Origin: Lacrimispora xylanolytica
Lineage (GTDB): Bacteria; Bacillota; Clostridia; Lachnospirales; Lachnospiraceae
Direction of reading: 5' to 3'
Assembly: GCF_026723765.1 (NCBI RefSeq)
Contig: NZ_CP113524.1
Span: 3,209,001-3,273,000 of the forward strand
Length of the DNA: 64,000 nucleotides
Part shown: positions 1 through 8,582 of the stretch, in pieces
How positions within the stretch are numbered: position 1 is the first letter of the stretch
Layout: each line of letters starts with the position of its first letter
The notes under the pieces: model-generated
What the model was told of the DNA's origin: nothing
What the model saw: the letters and a program-made list of their open reading frames with translations, nothing else
The model's database searches: none
Program-made: the position numbers and the translations under genes

Positions 1-77
1 TCAAATAAGCTGGATAAATACGGAATCACCTCATAAAATGAGTCCAACAACTGGTGCTCTGTGGTAAAATTGTTCAT
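1..77 (-). CDS. 5' end of an unidentified leftward gene (partial)
   Basis: Only the first 25 codons lie in the window (MNNFTTEHQLLDSFYEVIPY, then LSSLF). The ATG at 77-75 has a good ribosome site (GGGGGAAGG) a few bases upstream, and a sigma-A promoter lies at 162-190, so this is very likely a real start. The short N-terminus faintly resembles clostridial sensory or chemotaxis-type proteins, but too little is visible to assign a family. Confidence 0.6.
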   Translation of the reverse strand, partial: MNNFTTEHQLLDSFYEVIPYLSSLF

Positions 78-161
78 AATACCTTCCCCCTTCATTCGTT
101 AAGCCGTCTTATGTAATTTCCTGGACAGATACTTAAAATTTATCATTTGTAAAATAATTCT

Positions 162-190
162 ATTTTAGTATATCCTTGGAAGTATGTCAA
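162..190 (-). promoter_or_regulatory. sigma-A promoter of the left-edge gene
   Basis: On the minus strand TTGACA (190-185) is followed after 17 bases by TAAAAT (167-162). It sits just after the ulaF stop, so the partial gene at the left edge has its own promoter and an untranslated leader of about 75 bases. Confidence 0.6.
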
Positions 191-218
191 TGCGAAGGGC
201 TACAAGCTTTTAAATATT

Positions 219-938
219 TCAGGATAAAATTGGGGAAATGTAACGGCCTGGTTTTTGTCCATAATAAGCATTGGCTCCATGCTTCCTTAAATAATGCTTA
301 TCAAGAAGCTCTCTTGGGGCAGGCTTCACATGGGGGTTGATCTGTTCACACCTGGCTGCCATTTTTGCCACTTCTTCTAAAACCACACTATGATGAACTG
401 CCTCCCTGGCATTCTTTCCCCAGGCAAACGGCCCGTGATTTTTACAAAGACAAGCTGGAACTGCCATATAATCCTTATCTTTATAATAATCTGCAATCAA
501 AATTCCTGTATTCTTTTCATAGGCACCGTTTATCTCCTCTTCATTCAGACAGCGAAGACAGGGAATTTCTCCATACATATAATCGGCATGGGTGGTGCCG
601 TAGCAGGGAATTCCTCTTCCAGCCTGAGCCCAGCTGGTGGCCCAGGAGGAATGAGTATGTACCACTGCCCAAATATTTGGAAATGCCTTATAAAGCTCCA
701 GATGAGTGGGCGTATCAGAGGAAGGATTTAGGCTCCCCTCTACAATATTACCCTCCAGATCCACCACGACCATGTCCTCTGGATGCAGCTTTTCGTATTC
801 TACTCCGCTTGGTTTAATCACGAAATACCCGCTCTTTCTATCAATAGCACTTACATTTCCCCAGGTAAATGTCACCAGCCCATACTTAGGCAAATCCATG
901 TTTGCTTCATAAACCTGAAGCTTTAAATCTTCCAGCAT
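219..938 (-). CDS. ulaF: L-ribulose-5-phosphate 4-epimerase
   Basis: A 239-residue class II aldolase/epimerase of the AraD/UlaF/SgbE family, close to the usual 230. It would convert L-ribulose 5-phosphate to D-xylulose 5-phosphate, the last step that feeds ascorbate carbon into the pentose phosphate pathway. Visible family features are the N-terminal TFTWGNVSAID segment, the KPSGVEYEKL substrate loop, the metal-binding HTHSSWATSW motif near residue 95 and a later His in CKNHGPFAWG. The ATG at 938 is preceded by GGAGGAG. It is the last gene of the leftward ula cluster, 13 bases after the propeller gene. AraD itself is possible by sequence, but context favours UlaF. Confidence 0.9.
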   Translation of the reverse strand: MLEDLKLQVYEANMDLPKYGLVTFTWGNVSAIDRKSGYFVIKPSGVEYEKLHPEDMVVVDLEGNIVEGSLNPSSDTPTHLELYKAFPNIWAVVHTHSSWATSWAQAGRGIPCYGTTHADYMYGEIPCLRCLNEEEINGAYEKNTGILIADYYKDKDYMAVPACLCKNHGPFAWGKNAREAVHHSVVLEEVAKMAARCEQINPHVKPAPRELLDKHYLRKHGANAYYGQKPGRYISPILS

Positions 939-951
939 ATTTTCTCCTCCT

Positions 952-2001
952 CTACGGTGCTATCCGGTACATAGAGATTTCATCGGTTTCACGGTTTGCA
1001 CTAATCAGTAAATCATCTCCATCCTTCATCAGATGGCACACATTTGCCGGGCCGCAATCTCCATCAAGCACTTCCCACTGGTAATTGCTGGTTTCCTTGT
1101 TCCAGGTAAACAACAGAAGGTTTCTTTCCCCTTGTCTATGACCCACTACAAGACAAGGCTTTCCACACAAATTTCCTCCGTATATGGCATGGGTAAATTC
1201 TGCAGGTTTTTCATATTCATATACCTTTTGAAAACTACCAGCCTGTTTTTTATAGATAGAAATCTGATCCCCATGAAACGGAGATAATACCGCAAGCTCT
1301 TTTTCCCCATCTTCATCAAGATCCACAAGAACTGCATCACTGGAAGGAGTATGCAGCAATTCCCTTATCTCCCACGGTTCCCCCTTTACTGCTGGGGGAA
1401 TGAATTGACAGATGCCTCCTTCAAATGAAACAAGCCCTGTTTCCACCCCCTCTTCCTCCACCCGGTAATATCCGTGGTTTCGAAGCATGTTATCCTTTAG
1501 GATCTCAAATTCCAGGGGATTATCTTCACTCAAGCTGCTTAAATCCTGAGGAAGTACGGCAGTATAAACCTTTCCAGGACTGGACCAGTCTTCTTTATAT
1601 TCATGACCAGATTTTAAGGTACAGGCTAATAAATAATGAATGCCATTCCGTTTAAGAATATCAAACCGATGGATATGAGGAAGCTTTACCAGGGTTCTTA
1701 TCTGCCAATCATCAGGGCCGACTGGCGTTACAATCACAATGCTGGATTCCTTGGAGTCATTAGGGGAATAAAATCTATGAGTGGCAAGAAACTGTCCGTC
1801 GGTTCCAGGAACCTGTACCATGGACATAGTACCCCCTGGCCCTTTCCATACGGTGTCCACGACCTTGCCGTCCATATCAAAGAGCAGGCACCGCTCTTCT
1901 TTCTCCGCTGCCACCAGAAAATGTTCTTTTCCCTTGTAGTTTAAGGGTGCCACAGAATAACATTTGGTCAAATGCTCCAATACCTTTTTTTCTACTTTCA
2001 T
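952..2001 (-). CDS. unrecognised beta-propeller-like protein of the ula cluster
   Basis: A 349-residue protein with no signal peptide or membrane segment, so probably cytoplasmic. It contains repeated short beta-rich stretches typical of a propeller (for example LVDLDEDGEKELAVLSPFHG, which is FG-GAP/VCBS-like with a Dx(D/E)xDGxxE loop, and GHRQGERNLLLFTW). Its start ATG (2001) follows a GGGGGAG site, and it lies between ulaE (13 bases) and ulaF (13 bases), so it is surely co-transcribed. I do not recognise a named function. A sugar-acid binding or lactone/dehydratase-type role linked to ascorbate or a related acid is only an inference from position. Confidence 0.75.
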   Translation of the reverse strand: MKVEKKVLEHLTKCYSVAPLNYKGKEHFLVAAEKEERCLLFDMDGKVVDTVWKGPGGTMSMVQVPGTDGQFLATHRFYSPNDSKESSIVIVTPVGPDDWQIRTLVKLPHIHRFDILKRNGIHYLLACTLKSGHEYKEDWSSPGKVYTAVLPQDLSSLSEDNPLEFEILKDNMLRNHGYYRVEEEGVETGLVSFEGGICQFIPPAVKGEPWEIRELLHTPSSDAVLVDLDEDGEKELAVLSPFHGDQISIYKKQAGSFQKVYEYEKPAEFTHAIYGGNLCGKPCLVVGHRQGERNLLLFTWNKETSNYQWEVLDGDCGPANVCHLMKDGDDLLISANRETDEISMYRIAP

Positions 2002-2014
2002 TCTAATCTCCCCC

Positions 2015-2860
2015 TTAACACTGCTTATTCAGTATTTCTGTCATTCGCCGGTTGGCATCATAAAGGTCTTTCATCCATTCCTCATTTCCGGTGAACCAGA
2101 ATTCCGTGACGAATTTTCGAATGCCCAGTTCCCATGCTGTCTCTATGGCACGTTCAAAATCCACATGCCCCATACCAAAAGGAATCTCCCGGAATTTTCC
2201 AGGTACCGTTTCTTTTAAGTGCATGGCGACCAGATGCCCCTTTCCTGCTTTTAAATCATCAAGGGCATCGATTCCATATGTTTTTGCTGCATTTGTGATG
2301 TTTCCGATATCCGGATAGACGTTTAGATACATAGAAGATACTAATTTTACATATTCCATGGACTTTTCCACTGTATTCATAAATTCCGTTTCCATGGTTT
2401 CAAATCCCAGTAAAACTCCGGCCTTTGCTGCGATTTCAGTGGCCTTTTTTAGATTATCCAGAAAATATTCTCTGGTATCCTCACTGGAATCCTCGTAATA
2501 AACATCGTAGCCTGCCAGCTGAATGATCCTCACTCCCAGGTCATCTGAAAGCTGGATGGCTTTATTCATAATATCCATTCCTTTTTCCCGTATCTCAGGG
2601 TCATGGCTTCCAAGGGGATATTTCCGATGTCCGCTAAGACACATGGTACGTATGGGAAGTCCTACGATTTTCATCATACTGATGAGTTCCAGCCGCTCGG
2701 CCTGGGACATGGATAAGCGGCTCAGCTTTTCCTCTGTTTCATCGATGCTGATTTCTACGAAATCATACCCGGCTGCTTTTGCCGCTTCCAGTTTTTCTTT
2801 CCATCCAAGCCAAGAGGGCATGGATTTCTCATATAATCCAAGGGTGTATGCCTTTTCCAT
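2015..2860 (-). CDS. ulaE: L-xylulose-5-phosphate 3-epimerase
   Basis: 281 residues, matching the TIM-barrel UlaE/SgbU family (AP endonuclease family 2 fold). It would convert L-xylulose 5-phosphate to L-ribulose 5-phosphate. Family stretches include LGLYEKSMP at the N-terminus, FVEISIDET, the MCLSGHRKYPLGS segment, VYPDIGNITNA and MHLKETVPGKFREIPFGMGHVDF with metal-binding acidic and His residues. The ATG at 2860 is chosen over an upstream start because GGAGGC lies 6-7 bases before it. The product feeds UlaF, encoded two genes downstream. Confidence 0.92.
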   Translation of the reverse strand: MEKAYTLGLYEKSMPSWLGWKEKLEAAKAAGYDFVEISIDETEEKLSRLSMSQAERLELISMMKIVGLPIRTMCLSGHRKYPLGSHDPEIREKGMDIMNKAIQLSDDLGVRIIQLAGYDVYYEDSSEDTREYFLDNLKKATEIAAKAGVLLGFETMETEFMNTVEKSMEYVKLVSSMYLNVYPDIGNITNAAKTYGIDALDDLKAGKGHLVAMHLKETVPGKFREIPFGMGHVDFERAIETAWELGIRKFVTEFWFTGNEEWMKDLYDANRRMTEILNKQC

Positions 2861-2923
2861 AAATTTGCCTCCATACAGATGCAATCAAAATGGAAGCCCG
2901 GGCATTGTTCCACAATGATTGGT

Positions 2924-3685
2924 TTATTTATCCTTCCGTGAGACCACGTACACAGTTACGCCTTTTTCCCGTATGAGGTCAAGGGCTTCTGTGGATGCTT
3001 TTTCATCGGTAATCAAATACTTTATCTTGTCGATGGGGCAGCTGACAAAGCTGCTGTTCTTCCCAATCTTCGTATGATCTGCCAGGACGTATACTTCCTG
3101 GGTTGCATGACTGACCATCATTTCATTGATGCTCACTTCATTAAACAGTTCGGTCGTCATCCCATTTTCAGCGCTGATACCAGAGCATCCGATAAATGCC
3201 TTTTTCGCATAAATCGTCTGCAGATTCCTAAGAGCAAAATCTCCTACCATAGCTTCTTTTGGATAGCGCAGTTCACCGCCTGTCAGCACCACATTCACTT
3301 CCTGAGAGTGATCACAGTGAATGGCTTTTCCATTATTGGTTATGACCGTAACATTGGAACAAGAGATATGCTCCAGTATTTTTAAAGCATTGCTGCTGGT
3401 ATTGATAAACAGGGTGTCATTGTCTGTAACAAATCCTGCTGCAAACTCAGCAATCAGTTTCCGGTAAAGAGAAATCTCATCCATAGGGTTTTGGGACGCA
3501 ACAGCCCCTCCGTGGGTGCGGACAAGAAGCTTTCTGTCTTCTAAATACTGTAAATCTCTTCGTATGGTTATCAGAGATACTTCTAATATATCCGCCAGTT
3601 CATCTACCCGCACCCTGGGATTCTTTTCCATCAATGCCAGGATGCGGTTCCTTCTATTATCTACACAAGCTCGATCCTTTTTCAT
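2924..3685 (-). CDS. DeoR-family transcriptional regulator of the ula cluster
   Basis: 253 residues. The N-terminal DeoR winged helix reads RILALMEKNPRVRVDELADI, then VSLITIRRDLQYLE and RTHGGAV. The C-terminal sugar-phosphate sensor domain has INTSSNALKILEHI, TGGELR, GCSGIS and DHTKIGKNS, as in the DeoR_C fold. The ATG at 3685 is preceded by GAGAGGGA; the frame extends to a TTG upstream without a better site. It has its own promoter (3727-3755) with one operator-like site beside it, so it probably autoregulates and also controls ulaE, the propeller gene and ulaF downstream. The ligand is expected to be a pathway phosphate such as L-ascorbate 6-phosphate, by analogy with E. coli UlaR. Confidence 0.9.
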   Translation of the reverse strand: MKKDRACVDNRRNRILALMEKNPRVRVDELADILEVSLITIRRDLQYLEDRKLLVRTHGGAVASQNPMDEISLYRKLIAEFAAGFVTDNDTLFINTSSNALKILEHISCSNVTVITNNGKAIHCDHSQEVNVVLTGGELRYPKEAMVGDFALRNLQTIYAKKAFIGCSGISAENGMTTELFNEVSINEMMVSHATQEVYVLADHTKIGKNSSFVSCPIDKIKYLITDEKASTEALDLIREKGVTVYVVSRKDK

Positions 3686-3726
3686 ATTCTTCCCTCTCAA
3701 TTCACAAAGATAGGTTCATCATACAC

Positions 3727-3755
3727 ATTATATCCTTTCAAGGAGCTTGTGTCAC
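3727..3755 (-). promoter_or_regulatory. promoter of the deoR-ulaE-propeller-ulaF part
   Basis: Minus strand GTGACA (3755-3750), 17-base spacer, TATAAT (3732-3727). It lies in the gap between ulaB and the DeoR gene, giving a second transcription start inside the cluster. Confidence 0.6.
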
Positions 3756-3759
3756 TTGT

Positions 3760-3774
3760 TTTATGTTCGTTTTG
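3760..3774 (-). promoter_or_regulatory. putative DeoR operator, site 4
   Basis: Minus strand reads CAAAACGAACATAAA, matching the sites found upstream of ulaG. It begins 5 bases upstream of the -35 hexamer of the deoR promoter. Confidence 0.5.
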
Positions 3775-3781
3775 ATTGTAA

Positions 3782-4084
3782 TTAAAGAATTCCGTTTTCC
3801 CTCATCTTATCTTCCATTTCCTGAGGGGACATAATGTTCCGAAGTCCAATCACCAGGGTTCCTTTGTCCTGTGCACCCTTAAACATACTTACAAAATTCT
3901 GGGCACAAAATACCACATCGTACTGGGCCGCAGCTGTCTTTCCTTCGGAAAGGGCACAGTGATGGACCTTGGAAGGCTTTAATCCAACCTTATCAAGAAC
4001 CTTCTGCATTGTCATTTTCATCATCAGGCTGGAACCAGCTCCGTTGGCGCAGCAAACCATAAAACTCATATTTTGTTTTACCAT
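3782..4084 (-). CDS. ulaB: PTS ascorbate-type transporter IIB component
   Basis: 100 residues, the normal length for a soluble IIB of the ascorbate/galactitol class. The phosphorylated cysteine is Cys12 within CANGAGSSLMMKM, the C(x)NGxGSS signature. It takes phosphate from IIA (UlaC) and passes it to the sugar moved by IIC (UlaA). The ATG at 4084 has GGAGAAGG upstream; the gene follows ulaA by 11 bases. Confidence 0.93.
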   Translation of the reverse strand: MVKQNMSFMVCCANGAGSSLMMKMTMQKVLDKVGLKPSKVHHCALSEGKTAAAQYDVVFCAQNFVSMFKGAQDKGTLVIGLRNIMSPQEMEDKMRENGIL

Positions 4085-4095
4085 AATCCTTCTCC

Positions 4096-5580
4096 TTACT
4101 CCTGTTTCATTCCTTTAAGTTCTTTATAGGCTTCGTAATTCTCTGTAATGAGGAAATAGCCCTTTTTATCCTTGCGGTACTGAATCTGAGGAATCACGAT
4201 CAAAGCGGCAAATACAATGGCAACACCTGCATAGCTTAAGAACTTCATGACTCCTGTCATAACAGGCCATACCACAGCCCAATCCCACATGCCAAGATAT
4301 CCGCCGTAAGCAGCCATTCCTACCCAGCCTGCGATTAAGGCTGAACCAAAAACCTGACAGATGCCGGAAAAGAATGGAAGAAGAAGAGCCGCTTTAATTC
4401 CTCCTTTTTCATTGGCAAATACAGCTATGGTAGCATTATCAAAAAATACGGGCACAAAACCGCATATAACAAGGACTGGACTCTTTAATACAATAAGAGT
4501 GAGGATTGCAAGCATCTGTCCCACAAATCCTGCAAGAAAGCCAAGAGGAACTGCATTGGCAGAACCAAAACCGAATACAACAGCACAGTCAACTCCTGGG
4601 AGTGAACCTGGAAGCAGCTTATCTGCAATTCCCTGGAAGGAGGCGGTCAGCTCTGTGACGAAGGTCCTGACACCAAGCTGTAAAATAGCCAGATAAACGG
4701 AGAAATATAAACAGGTTTGAATGACATAAAAGAACATACTGGCTCCTTCTTTCATGAACTTCTGCTCCACCAGATAATCCCTGCCAAGTACACAGAGGAT
4801 GGTACCGAAGAACATCACCATAAGAATGGAGGTACAAACCATGTTTTCATTAAATATGGACATGAAACCTGGCAGCTCGATATCATCAATCTTTTTGATA
4901 TCCTTACCATCTTTTCTCTTACCAAACAGTTTCTCTGCCAGCCAGGTGTTAAAGGCAATCCCGAACATCTGCTGATGAGCCAGACAAAAGCCTGCTCCAT
5001 CGGTCAGCTCCTGACAGGGCTTAATGGTCAGATTCGAACCAACGGCCCAGTAGGCTCCGAGGATCAAGGCCATTACAATTAAAAGTGCCACATTGTTATG
5101 TAACAGGAACGGACAGGCAAAGAGAATCAGCCAGTAAGCAGTTGCAGCCTGCTGCACCTGTACGTGTCCGGTGGTGAATAAGGCTCTCATTTTTGTGATT
5201 TTACGAAATCTTACCAGCAGGATATTTACTATAAATGCAATGAGAAGAAGAATCATGGCATTGCCGAAGGTTTTTCCAAAAACCTCTTCCACTCCTGCAG
5301 TTACTGCATTCTGGCCAAAGTAAGGATCAATTACCATGGCATTCATGTTAAAACGGTCTTTCAATCCCACCAGCACAGGCCGGAAATTACTTACCAGACC
5401 GCCGGAACCAACGGTCAAAATTAAGTAACCCACAATTGCTTTTAATACTCCGGCAAGAACATCGTACCATGGTTTACCCAGCAGAATGTATCCGATCATA
5501 ACGATCAATCCAATCATAAATGCCGGCTGCTGTAATACATTGACTGCAAAAAACGACCAAATCTTTAATAATACCTCCAT
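4096..5580 (-). CDS. ulaA: PTS ascorbate-type transporter IIC permease
   Basis: 494 residues, many hydrophobic membrane segments, of the UlaA/SgaT family. Family stretches include LVSNFRPVLVGLKDRFNMNA, IDPYFGQNAVTAGVEE and FTTGHVQVQQAATAYW. It would import L-ascorbate with phosphorylation at C6. The ATG at 5580 is preferred to the upstream ATG at 5595, because the GGGAGGGG ribosome site lies between them. Gap to ulaC is 17 bases. Confidence 0.95.
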   Translation of the reverse strand: MEVLLKIWSFFAVNVLQQPAFMIGLIVMIGYILLGKPWYDVLAGVLKAIVGYLILTVGSGGLVSNFRPVLVGLKDRFNMNAMVIDPYFGQNAVTAGVEEVFGKTFGNAMILLLIAFIVNILLVRFRKITKMRALFTTGHVQVQQAATAYWLILFACPFLLHNNVALLIVMALILGAYWAVGSNLTIKPCQELTDGAGFCLAHQQMFGIAFNTWLAEKLFGKRKDGKDIKKIDDIELPGFMSIFNENMVCTSILMVMFFGTILCVLGRDYLVEQKFMKEGASMFFYVIQTCLYFSVYLAILQLGVRTFVTELTASFQGIADKLLPGSLPGVDCAVVFGFGSANAVPLGFLAGFVGQMLAILTLIVLKSPVLVICGFVPVFFDNATIAVFANEKGGIKAALLLPFFSGICQVFGSALIAGWVGMAAYGGYLGMWDWAVVWPVMTGVMKFLSYAGVAIVFAALIVIPQIQYRKDKKGYFLITENYEAYKELKGMKQE

Positions 5581-5597
5581 AAGAACCCCTCCCATGA

Positions 5598-6068
5598 TTA
5601 ATCCAGATAATCTTCCTGAATCCTCAGTAAATCTTCCGGTGTCTGCGCCTGCATAAGCGCTTTCACCGCCCCTTCATTCATTAAAAGCTCCGACAGCTTT
5701 GTCATATTTTCCAGATGCTGCTCTGGATTGCAGGAAGCAAGGGTAAAAAACAGTTTTGCTTCCTTATCCTCTTCCCCTGGTGCAAAGCTTACTGCTTTAT
5801 CCAGCTTCATAAATCCAATCGCAGTTTTGTGCACTCCCCTGGCACATTCCTGGGAATGAGGCATTGCAACATTTGGCATGATAATGATATATGGACCGTA
5901 TTTCTTAATACAGCTGATAATATCTTCCTTGTAATTTGACTCTACGGTTCCATCCCTCTCTAATGTTTCACAGCTCATACGAACCGCTTCTTCCCAGTCA
6001 GCGGCCTCTCTGGCAAATTTATAATGTCCCTGTTTTACAAATTCTTTTAACATCTGACTCCTCCCCAA
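5598..6068 (-). CDS. ulaC: PTS ascorbate-type transporter IIA component
   Basis: 156 residues of the mannitol/fructose-type IIA fold (PTS_EIIA_2). The phospho-accepting His is in NVAMPHSQECARG at about residue 70. LFFTLASCNPEQHLENMTKLSELL is the conserved C-terminal part. Start ATG at 6068 follows GGGGAGGAG; it begins 5 bases after ulaG. HPr would phosphorylate it. Confidence 0.93.
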   Translation of the reverse strand: MGRSQMLKEFVKQGHYKFAREAADWEEAVRMSCETLERDGTVESNYKEDIISCIKKYGPYIIIMPNVAMPHSQECARGVHKTAIGFMKLDKAVSFAPGEEDKEAKLFFTLASCNPEQHLENMTKLSELLMNEGAVKALMQAQTPEDLLRIQEDYLD

Positions 6069-6073
6069 ACGCT

Positions 6074-7177
6074 CTACAGACAGGAACGAAACGGTATATT
6101 CTGCGGAGCTTCAAAGCAATCTTCAAATCCTCTTGGGTGGTGATATGCTTTTTTCTCCCGATCCACAGGATAAACGTATTTCCCCCCCACTTCCCAGAAA
6201 AATGGGTGGAACTGATAATCAAGACGATCCTTTTTCATATCGTAGAGAACCCGGATCTCATTCACATCTGCCATGAAATTCGTCCAGACATCGTAATGAA
6301 TGGGAATGACCACATCGCACCGTAATGCCTCTGCCATGCGAAGGATATCGCAGGAGGTCATCTTATCTGCCATTCCAACGGGATTTTCTCCGTAGGAGCC
6401 GAACGCTACATCTACCTTATGGTCCTTGCCGTGCTTTGCAAAATAAATGGAATAATGGGAATCTCCGCTGTGATAGATATTTCCTCCTGGTGTTTTAATC
6501 AGGAAGTTAACTGCCTTATCATCCATATCCACCGGGCATCCCCCTGTCAGTTCTTCTCTGTCCGGGCCAGTGGAATCTGTGGTTACGAGACATGTTCTGT
6601 CAAAGGAATCAAGTACAACGATTTCCATATCTTTGATCTTAATGGTATCTCCGGGACGAACAATCCTACATTGCTCTTTTGGAACTCCCCATTTAATCCA
6701 GGTTTCCACTGATTTTAGGGGTCCGATAAATGGGACTGGAACCTCCTTTCCGTATTCATCTGTTGTTGTCATCCCGCTCTGGATTACGTGAGCCGCATAT
6801 TCTGCGCTCATGTGGTCCTGGTGATAATGGGTTGCCAGCACCGCATCTACCTGACGGATTGCAAATGGGTCAATGACAAATGGGACTGCCCGCAAGTTGG
6901 GCTGCATGTTTCTGGCTCCGCACATGTTTGCCATCTGATGACCTACTGCCATCTTTCCGTCTCCATGGGTGCGCTTTCCGTTTCCACACCATAAATCAAT
7001 GGTCAGGTTACCGCCCCCGGGAGTCTTTAACCAGATTCCGGTACACCCCAGCCACCACATTGCCACAGTGCCGGGCTTTACTTCTTCCCTCTCAATCTCC
7101 TCATTTAACCAGGTTCCCCATTCTGGAAATGTGCTCATGATCCAAGATTCTCTGGTTGTTTCGCTTACTTTGCTCAT
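6074..7177 (-). CDS. ulaG: L-ascorbate-6-phosphate lactonase
   Basis: 367 residues, metallo-beta-lactamase fold of the UlaG family (E. coli protein about 354). It opens the lactone ring of ascorbate 6-phosphate to 3-keto-L-gulonate 6-phosphate in the cytoplasm. The metal motif is THYHQDHM, with further ligands in YHSGDSHY and IPIHYDVW; the N-terminal [16 protein letters not shown] is family-typical. The ATG at 7177 has AAAGGAG 10 bases upstream. It is the first gene of the operon, with promoter and operators at 7210-7303. Confidence 0.95.
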   Translation of the reverse strand: MSKVSETTRESWIMSTFPEWGTWLNEEIEREEVKPGTVAMWWLGCTGIWLKTPGGGNLTIDLWCGNGKRTHGDGKMAVGHQMANMCGARNMQPNLRAVPFVIDPFAIRQVDAVLATHYHQDHMSAEYAAHVIQSGMTTTDEYGKEVPVPFIGPLKSVETWIKWGVPKEQCRIVRPGDTIKIKDMEIVVLDSFDRTCLVTTDSTGPDREELTGGCPVDMDDKAVNFLIKTPGGNIYHSGDSHYSIYFAKHGKDHKVDVAFGSYGENPVGMADKMTSCDILRMAEALRCDVVIPIHYDVWTNFMADVNEIRVLYDMKKDRLDYQFHPFFWEVGGKYVYPVDREKKAYHHPRGFEDCFEAPQNIPFRSCL

Positions 7178-7209
7178 ACCTTCTTCTCCTTTGATCTTAA
7201 TGTCTGTTT

Positions 7210-7303
7210 TTTATGTTCATTTTATTTCTTAAGGTCATATTATCATGGTTTATGATAGTTATCAATGTTTTTATATGTTCGTTTTGTCATTATATGTTCG
7301 TTA
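7210..7303 (-). promoter_or_regulatory. three putative DeoR operator sites
   Basis: On the minus strand TAACGAACATATA (7303-7291), AAACGAACATATA (7284-7272) and AAATGAACATAAA (7222-7210). The first two are direct repeats 19 bases apart, ending 6 bases upstream of the -35. The third lies downstream of the -10. The same motif occurs once before the DeoR gene. Confidence 0.55.
7237..7265 (-). promoter_or_regulatory. ula operon promoter
   Basis: Minus strand TTGATA (7265-7260), 17-base spacer, TAATAT (7242-7237). Operator-like sites lie just upstream of the -35 and again downstream of the expected start. Confidence 0.6.
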
Positions 7304-7410
7304 GTAAAATTTTGTAACATTATACAGATTTTTGGTGTTTTTTTGTGCACTTTTACAGATTGTCTTTTTATTAGAATCTTTGTTTTGGCGTTACTTATAT
7401 TGATGGAATG

Positions 7411-7462
7411 GTAAAAAAACAGAAACCTGGAGGTCATGATATTATGACCAGCTAGGTTTCTG
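7411..7462 (-). terminator. intrinsic terminator, minus strand, upstream of the ula promoter
   Basis: Arms CAGAAACCT (7420-7428) and AGGTTTCTG (7454-7462), with inner GGTCAT/ATGACC. On the minus strand it is followed by seven U. No minus-strand gene ends here, so its source transcript is unclear. Confidence 0.7.
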
Positions 7463-7669
7463 TTGCTATTCAAATATATTTCTTTTAACTTACATCACAA
7501 CGAAAACATAAGTAAGATACTAAGTCTTGTATTATATTAAAGAGTAGATATTAAAGCAATCATATCTTTATTTTTATCTATTTTTGTATAGTGCCTTGAA
7601 ACATGCCTACAATATAAAACATGATATTTGTTATTATTAATATGTAATAATTAGTAAGGAGCCATTAAT

Positions 7670-8524
7670 ATGTCTAAACCAAGAGGAAATCATACTGTGC
7701 CAAAGACATACCTAAAATATTTTACAGATTTCAACTTTAAGATAGGTGTGTATGATAAATATACAAACAAAAATTTTATAACCTCTACTCAAAATGTTTC
7801 AAAAAAAAGAGACTTTTATCATGATACCTTATTAGAAAATATAATTTATTGGGAAATCTTCTATAATCGAACAGTAGAAAATTTAATATCTCCTACATTT
7901 GATAAACTTGATATGCTAAGCAAAACTACTGATAATTTTAATAAAGTTTTAGATTCTGATTTAAGAGTGAAGTTATCATATATAATTAATGCCCAATTAG
8001 CGCGTAGTTATAAGTCATGGGATACTTGGCTAAAAATTGCGTCGGATATATGCAATCAAAATCTGCCATCACATATAATTTCAACCCAAGCGAACCTGAT
8101 AAAATTAGGCAAGACAAAAGCTGAAGCAAATAACATTATTAACAAATCATATTTACTAAAGACTTTAAATTCTAATGAGTTTGTACTATCAAACATGGAA
8201 ACATTGCTAAAAATGACTTGGATTGTATTTAGAATTAGTGATACATCCAAAACCTTTTGTACAAGTGATAATCCAGTTGCCTTTTACCATATCGATTCTA
8301 AATCAAGTAACTTAATTGATTATGGGCCTCTTTATAATGGTTGTATTATTAAGTTTCCTATTAATTTTAAGCTATGCTTAATACTCATACCTTCAGACCA
8401 TTTGGATACCAAAGAATTCATAGATTATAAGGACTGTATTATTAACGCCTCATCAGATTTAATAGATCTATGCAATCAAGCTCAAAATGAGCAATGTTAT
8501 CGCCAAGTCTATTATAGACCTTAA
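7670..8524 (+). CDS. DUF4238 family protein
   Basis: 284 residues. The N-terminus KPRGNHTVPKTYLKYFTDFN matches the DUF4238 pattern (NHxVPxxYLKxF), followed by VYDKYTNKNF and later FCTSDNPVAFYH and the NFKLCLILIPSD stretch, also typical. Its biochemical function is unknown. ATG at 7670 has AAGGAG 8 bases upstream. The gene is clearly more AT-rich than its neighbours, stands alone, and points opposite to the flanking operons, which suggests horizontal acquisition. Confidence 0.8.
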   Translation: MSKPRGNHTVPKTYLKYFTDFNFKIGVYDKYTNKNFITSTQNVSKKRDFYHDTLLENIIYWEIFYNRTVENLISPTFDKLDMLSKTTDNFNKVLDSDLRVKLSYIINAQLARSYKSWDTWLKIASDICNQNLPSHIISTQANLIKLGKTKAEANNIINKSYLLKTLNSNEFVLSNMETLLKMTWIVFRISDTSKTFCTSDNPVAFYHIDSKSSNLIDYGPLYNGCIIKFPINFKLCLILIPSDHLDTKEFIDYKDCIINASSDLIDLCNQAQNEQCYRQVYYRP

Positions 8525-8582
8525 TAAAACTAATTTCATAGTATAACTTAATCCGTTTTGAAAATTTCTATCATCTATCTTT

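Larger units (their letters stand above)
7178..7669. other. intergenic control region upstream of ulaG
   Basis: 492 bases without a convincing gene. It holds the ula promoter, three operator-like sites, a minus-strand terminator hairpin (7411-7462) and AT-rich sequence leading to the DUF4238 gene. A possible weak promoter for that gene is TTGTAT...TACAAT near 7585-7615. Confidence 0.6.

Noticed and set aside
365-912. Plus-strand open frames over ulaF
   Set aside because: They are shadows of ulaF, which has clear family motifs and a good ribosome site on the minus strand.
7243-7473. Possible 76-codon gene on the minus strand upstream of ulaG
   Set aside because: It runs across the ula operators, promoter and the terminator hairpin, has no ribosome site and no family resemblance.
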